Origin: Nyssa sinensis
Taxonomy: Eukaryota > Streptophyta > Magnoliopsida > Cornales > Nyssaceae
Length of the DNA: 64,000 bases
Assembly: GCA_008638375.1 (NCBI GenBank)
Contig: CM018051.1
Coordinates: 40,370,177 to 40,434,176 of the forward strand
Direction of reading: 5' to 3'
Shown here: positions 61,133 to 64,000 of the stretch, in pieces
Layout of the letters: the number at the start of each line of letters is the position of its first letter
How positions within the stretch are numbered: the stretch's first letter is position 1
The notes under the pieces: model-generated
Database searches by the model: none
Told to the model about the DNA's origin: nothing
The model's input: the letters and a program-made list of their open reading frames with translations, nothing else
Position numbers and translations under genes: made by a program

Positions 61133-62147
61133 AAAAGTATATTATATAACCTCCAAGGGATTTAAAATATATCATACAAACTACTTTTGGATTGATAATC
61201 TAGTTATTTTAATTAAAATATAAATAAATATCCTTACAAAAATTTAGGAAATTAATAAGGGGTTTAAATTTCTTTTCTTTCAAAATATCTCTCAAGTAAA
61301 AATATTTATCAAACTGAGAATTAAATATTATATTCTTGTTCTTAGTATTCTTAGGTTTATTAGATTTATTTAAATAACTACTTGAGCTTGAATATTGTTT
61401 TCTAATTTAGCACAACTCTTATTGTTAGTATCATATGATTTCCTAATCGACACCATCTTAGGTTTATGATCTAACATGAAATTTTCTACTTGTTTAATCT
61501 GAGCTATATTAGTTGCTTAGAGGGGGTTCCTAATTTTTAATTCCTACCATTCTTAGGGATTCTTTTTCTATTTTCATTTCAATTAACACCTAAAGTTTTA
61601 ATTTTATCCTTAAGCTCATAAATTTGTCTAAGGAAACGTTCTTTCTTATTATTAAAATTATTCTTATAATTAGCGAAATTAATATTTTTTTAATCAACTT
61701 CACAATGTTGACAAATAGGAATGAATTTTTGTTGTGATTTAAACCATTGAAAACAATATGGTATAATATGCTATTTTACACCACAATGATGACAAGTATG
61801 AATAGATTTTACACTTTGAGCATAAATATTACTTGATGGTCCAGAGTTAGATTCAATATTATTTTGACAGCTAGTTTTCTTATTATTCCTAACTCAACAG
61901 GAATGTTATTCTCTAAAGACTTTGACTTTTCAACATATCCTAAGTCTATTTTATTTTTAGCAACCCTAGAATTCCAAAGTATCACATCCAATTTCATGGA
62001 TCCCTTTTTCAATTTATGAATAATTTCATTAGCCTTATGTAAATTAATTTAAAGAGTCTTTACTTTTTCTTCTATTGATTGTTTATCATTAATACTTTCA
62101 TGAAACGTATTCTCAATTATTTTATACTTGTCTTCTAATGTAAATTT
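61133..62147 (-). pseudogene. Ty1/copia-like gag fragment
   Basis: The minus frame at 62012-61809 reads LKKGSMKLDVILWNSRVAKN followed by KIDLGYVEKSKS, a pattern typical of the region before the nucleocapsid in copia-type gag. The knuckle CHHCGVK.HIIPYC (61753-61794) is CX2CX4HX4C with a stop in place of the usual Gly. A charged helical stretch follows. The rest is A/T-rich and frame-broken; the protease motif was not found. Its right part is cut off by H, its left end meets the flank of B. It is old, judging by the stops. Confidence 0.65.
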
Positions 62148-63334
62148 TGTTATTCCCAGTATATATATATATATCAGTTTGAAACAGAATCTATAAAATA
62201 TATATATATATATATATTTATGATTGAAAACAGTGTACTGTTTTGATAAAGCAGTAACAGAAAAAGTAAAATCAGAATTGATAGAACAGAAAATAAGAAC
62301 TTACGAAATAGAAGAAGAACAGAAATTTGAATTTGATCAAGGCTAGTGATTGTTACTATGTCCTTAAGACAATTTTCGCCCTTGCTATGGTGCTCAAGAT
62401 TTTGGACGATTGCCTCCCAGGATACAATGATCTGAATCTCACAGAAGCAGCACTTCAAACTATGAGTCTGTCGAACCAACAATTTTTGACTCTCTCTTCA
62501 AATACGAACACTACATTGAATGCAGAATGCAGAAAACTTGTGAAAAATATATGCGTGAATGTATGATATTTATAGGCCTCTTCATGACTATTTGGTATAG
62601 TCATGAAGGTTCAGTTATGTCTGTTCATGGCGAACAGACACAGACGCAACCATGGAAAAGGACGACTGTTCAGTCAAACCAACGCCATAGCAAAACGACG
62701 GCGTTTAGGACTCCCAACGGTAACCATACGCATGTCGCAAAACGACTGCGTTTTGGACTCCCAACGGTAACCATACGCACGACGCAAAACGACAGCGTTT
62801 CGGAATCCGAATGGTAACTTAAACTGCAAGTTTAAAATGACTGCAGTTTCTGCTTTAGAAAATTTTAAATAAATTTTCTCTAAAAAGATATATACAAGCC
62901 CAGAACCCAAACCCGAGCCCGACCCGATTCTATACAGGGCGGGGCGACAGCGGTGGCGCGCGCGCGCGTGTGTGGTGAACCAAGCATGTGCTAGGTCCTC
63001 CCCCTTCCACAAAACTAGGGTGCCCCTTGGGGCCCAAACCCCACTCCAAGGCATGTATATATATACTTTTTAAAAGCCTTGTTTCCATCCTATGTGGGAC
63101 ACAGGCTTTTTGCACAAGCTTCAAGCTTTAGTTACTATTTTCAAGTGGTGATGTTTGAAGGCAATTTCTCATTCACTCCTTAATGGTTTTGAGCAACTCA
63201 ATACATAATCTTCATCTCCTCATGGAGGAGAACACATTCCCATGTGGACCCAACCAATTTAATTTGTGGGACCCACTTTAATTTAAGCTCAAAGATGACT
63301 AATTTTAAATGCTCAAAATCCATTTTTTCCAACA
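62148..63334 (-). repeat. Copia element H 3' LTR
   Basis: On minus it runs TGTTGGAAAAAATGG (63334) to CTGGGAATAACA (62148), with TGTT...AACA tips. It is preceded on minus by GTGGAAGAT, a polypurine-like run. A TATA box, CCTATAAATATC (minus, about 62566-62577), is followed by a T-rich R/U5. Contains a triple repeat at 62692-62817, a CG-rich (GC)n run (about 62957-62968) and (TA)n tracts at the left end. The left target flank is aattt (62143-62147); the right flank is outside the window. Confidence 0.8.
62692..62817. repeat. Triplicated AAACGAC-containing repeat in the H LTR
   Basis: Three tandem copies of about 48-53 bp, each with CAAAACGAC.GCGTTT and then CTCCCAACGGTAACCATACG (the third copy diverged). 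They lie about 120 bases upstream of the TATA box on the plus-strand side, which is downstream in LTR sense order reversed; on the minus sense strand they precede the TATA box, the place of enhancer repeats in many copia LTRs. Confidence 0.85.
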
Positions 63335-63921
63335 ATCTTCCACATGAATGAAATTGACTGAAAGTAATGCAAATGACATGCAGACACTAAGAGAGAGTTC
63401 ATTTGAAAATTTCCTGTATAGAAGAAGGTAGCTTGTGGCCTTGAACCTTTCCTTGTGAAATGCTATCGGGGTTACTGATTGATTAGTGAACATGATGTCT
63501 TGAACTGTTCAATCGTTTGTGTAAACCAGAACAACAACATTCACACAGAATCTTTCCTGACACAATTAGTTCTCACGATTGTGCTAATTTTGGCCTTGAA
63601 CAATTTCTGGTTTCATGAGTGCTCCTAGAGAATGTAACCTTTATCATTCTTATAGAATCGGCCCAGTTCACACTCATATAGGTGATTTCTTATTAAGAGT
63701 ATTATGCTCTACCCCACTTTTCTTCAACAAGATATAAGAATCATTAAAAGCTAGGCTTACCCTGTTCAACGCTGCAAGTATCACTATTCTGATCATAGGA
63801 ATGAGTAAGAGATTTGATCTCCATAGTGATCTCAATGAGTCACACATAATTCGGTTGTCCCTTTGAACCTAGATCTTGGGATCTCCAGTCAGCTAGGTTG
63901 GGTTGCCATTATGGCAACTCT
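63335..63921 (-). other. Element H 3' untranslated region
   Basis: Non-coding DNA between the end of pol and the polypurine-like run before the LTR. No gene was found; the stretch is typical of copia elements with a long 3' UTR. Confidence 0.65.
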
Positions 63922-64000
63922 TTAGTGTATAGGCTTTAAACCCATTCCCCTCAATGATTTACTTACTTGCTCTCTGGTCAAACCTTTAGTTAACGGATTT
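63922..64000 (-). CDS. Copia element H pol C-terminus (partial)
   Basis: The last 25 codons before a TAA read NPLTKGLTREQVSKSLRGMG then LKPIH, the conserved end of copia RNase H (the ADPLTKGL-type motif). No break is visible in this short piece. The remainder of H lies beyond the right end of the window. Confidence 0.82.
   Translation of the reverse strand, partial: NPLTKGLTREQVSKSLRGMGLKPIH

Noticed and set aside
62327..62817. Plus ORFs in the H LTR
   Set aside because: They lie antisense inside the LTR, span its TATA box and repeats, and show no domain.

Overview
This is a nuclear segment of a flowering plant, probably a eudicot. It holds one intact protein gene, an orthologue of the receptor kinase FERONIA (CDS 23705-26395, +). 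That gene lies in a 9.5 kb island (22564-32116) between two large LTR-retrotransposons of the Tat/Ogre branch of Ty3/gypsy, both swollen by later insertions. Every retroelement gene seen carries stops, frameshifts or deletions, so nothing here looks able to move by itself.

Element A (152 to about 22563, minus strand). From its 5' end: LTR 21985-22563; gag start 21260-21891; an 8.5 kb insertion E (12734-21254, TSD gagtc) that itself holds solo LTR F (16623-19993, TSD atgca); rest of gag; protease 11023-11499; RT and two RNase H domains down to 8680; solo LTR C (5212-8674, TSD ctgtg/ctatg); integrase; two tandem arrays (3235-4170); a plus-strand extra gene (1220-3103); and the 3' LTR 152-743.

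Element B (32117-61132, plus strand) is a relative of A. It has LTRs 32117-32586 and 60686-61132. Its gag is split by gag-only element D (32972-40646, minus, TSD ggtac). Its protease segment is duplicated in tandem, and the second copy is split by J, an Athila-like deletion derivative (43125-49981, TSD ggaga). RT, RNase H and integrase run from 49982 to about 53420, followed by a 64-bp tandem array and the minus-strand extra gene (54052-60187), which is split by solo LTR G (55235-59436, TSD tataa).

Right end (61133-64000): an old Ty1/copia gag fragment, into which a second copia element (H) has inserted. H shows its 3' LTR (62148-63334), 3' non-coding tract and the last codons of pol, and runs out of the window.

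The most interesting item is the extra gene carried antisense by both A and B between pol and the 3' LTR. The two diverged copies keep the same exon-intron plan (two introns of about 80-90 bp with GT-AG ends), a TATA-like box about 250 bp before the ATG, and a product made of a gypsy-type-transposon domain (PF04195-like) plus a charged, coiled-coil-like tail. Solo LTR G lies inside intron 1 of the B copy; removing it brings that intron back to 87 bp, against 79 bp in A. A second unexplained structure is a repeat of about 135-147 bp, holding a recurring 'GGACTCCACCATTGAGTCC' word, from which the long LTRs of C, D, E, F and G seem to be built.
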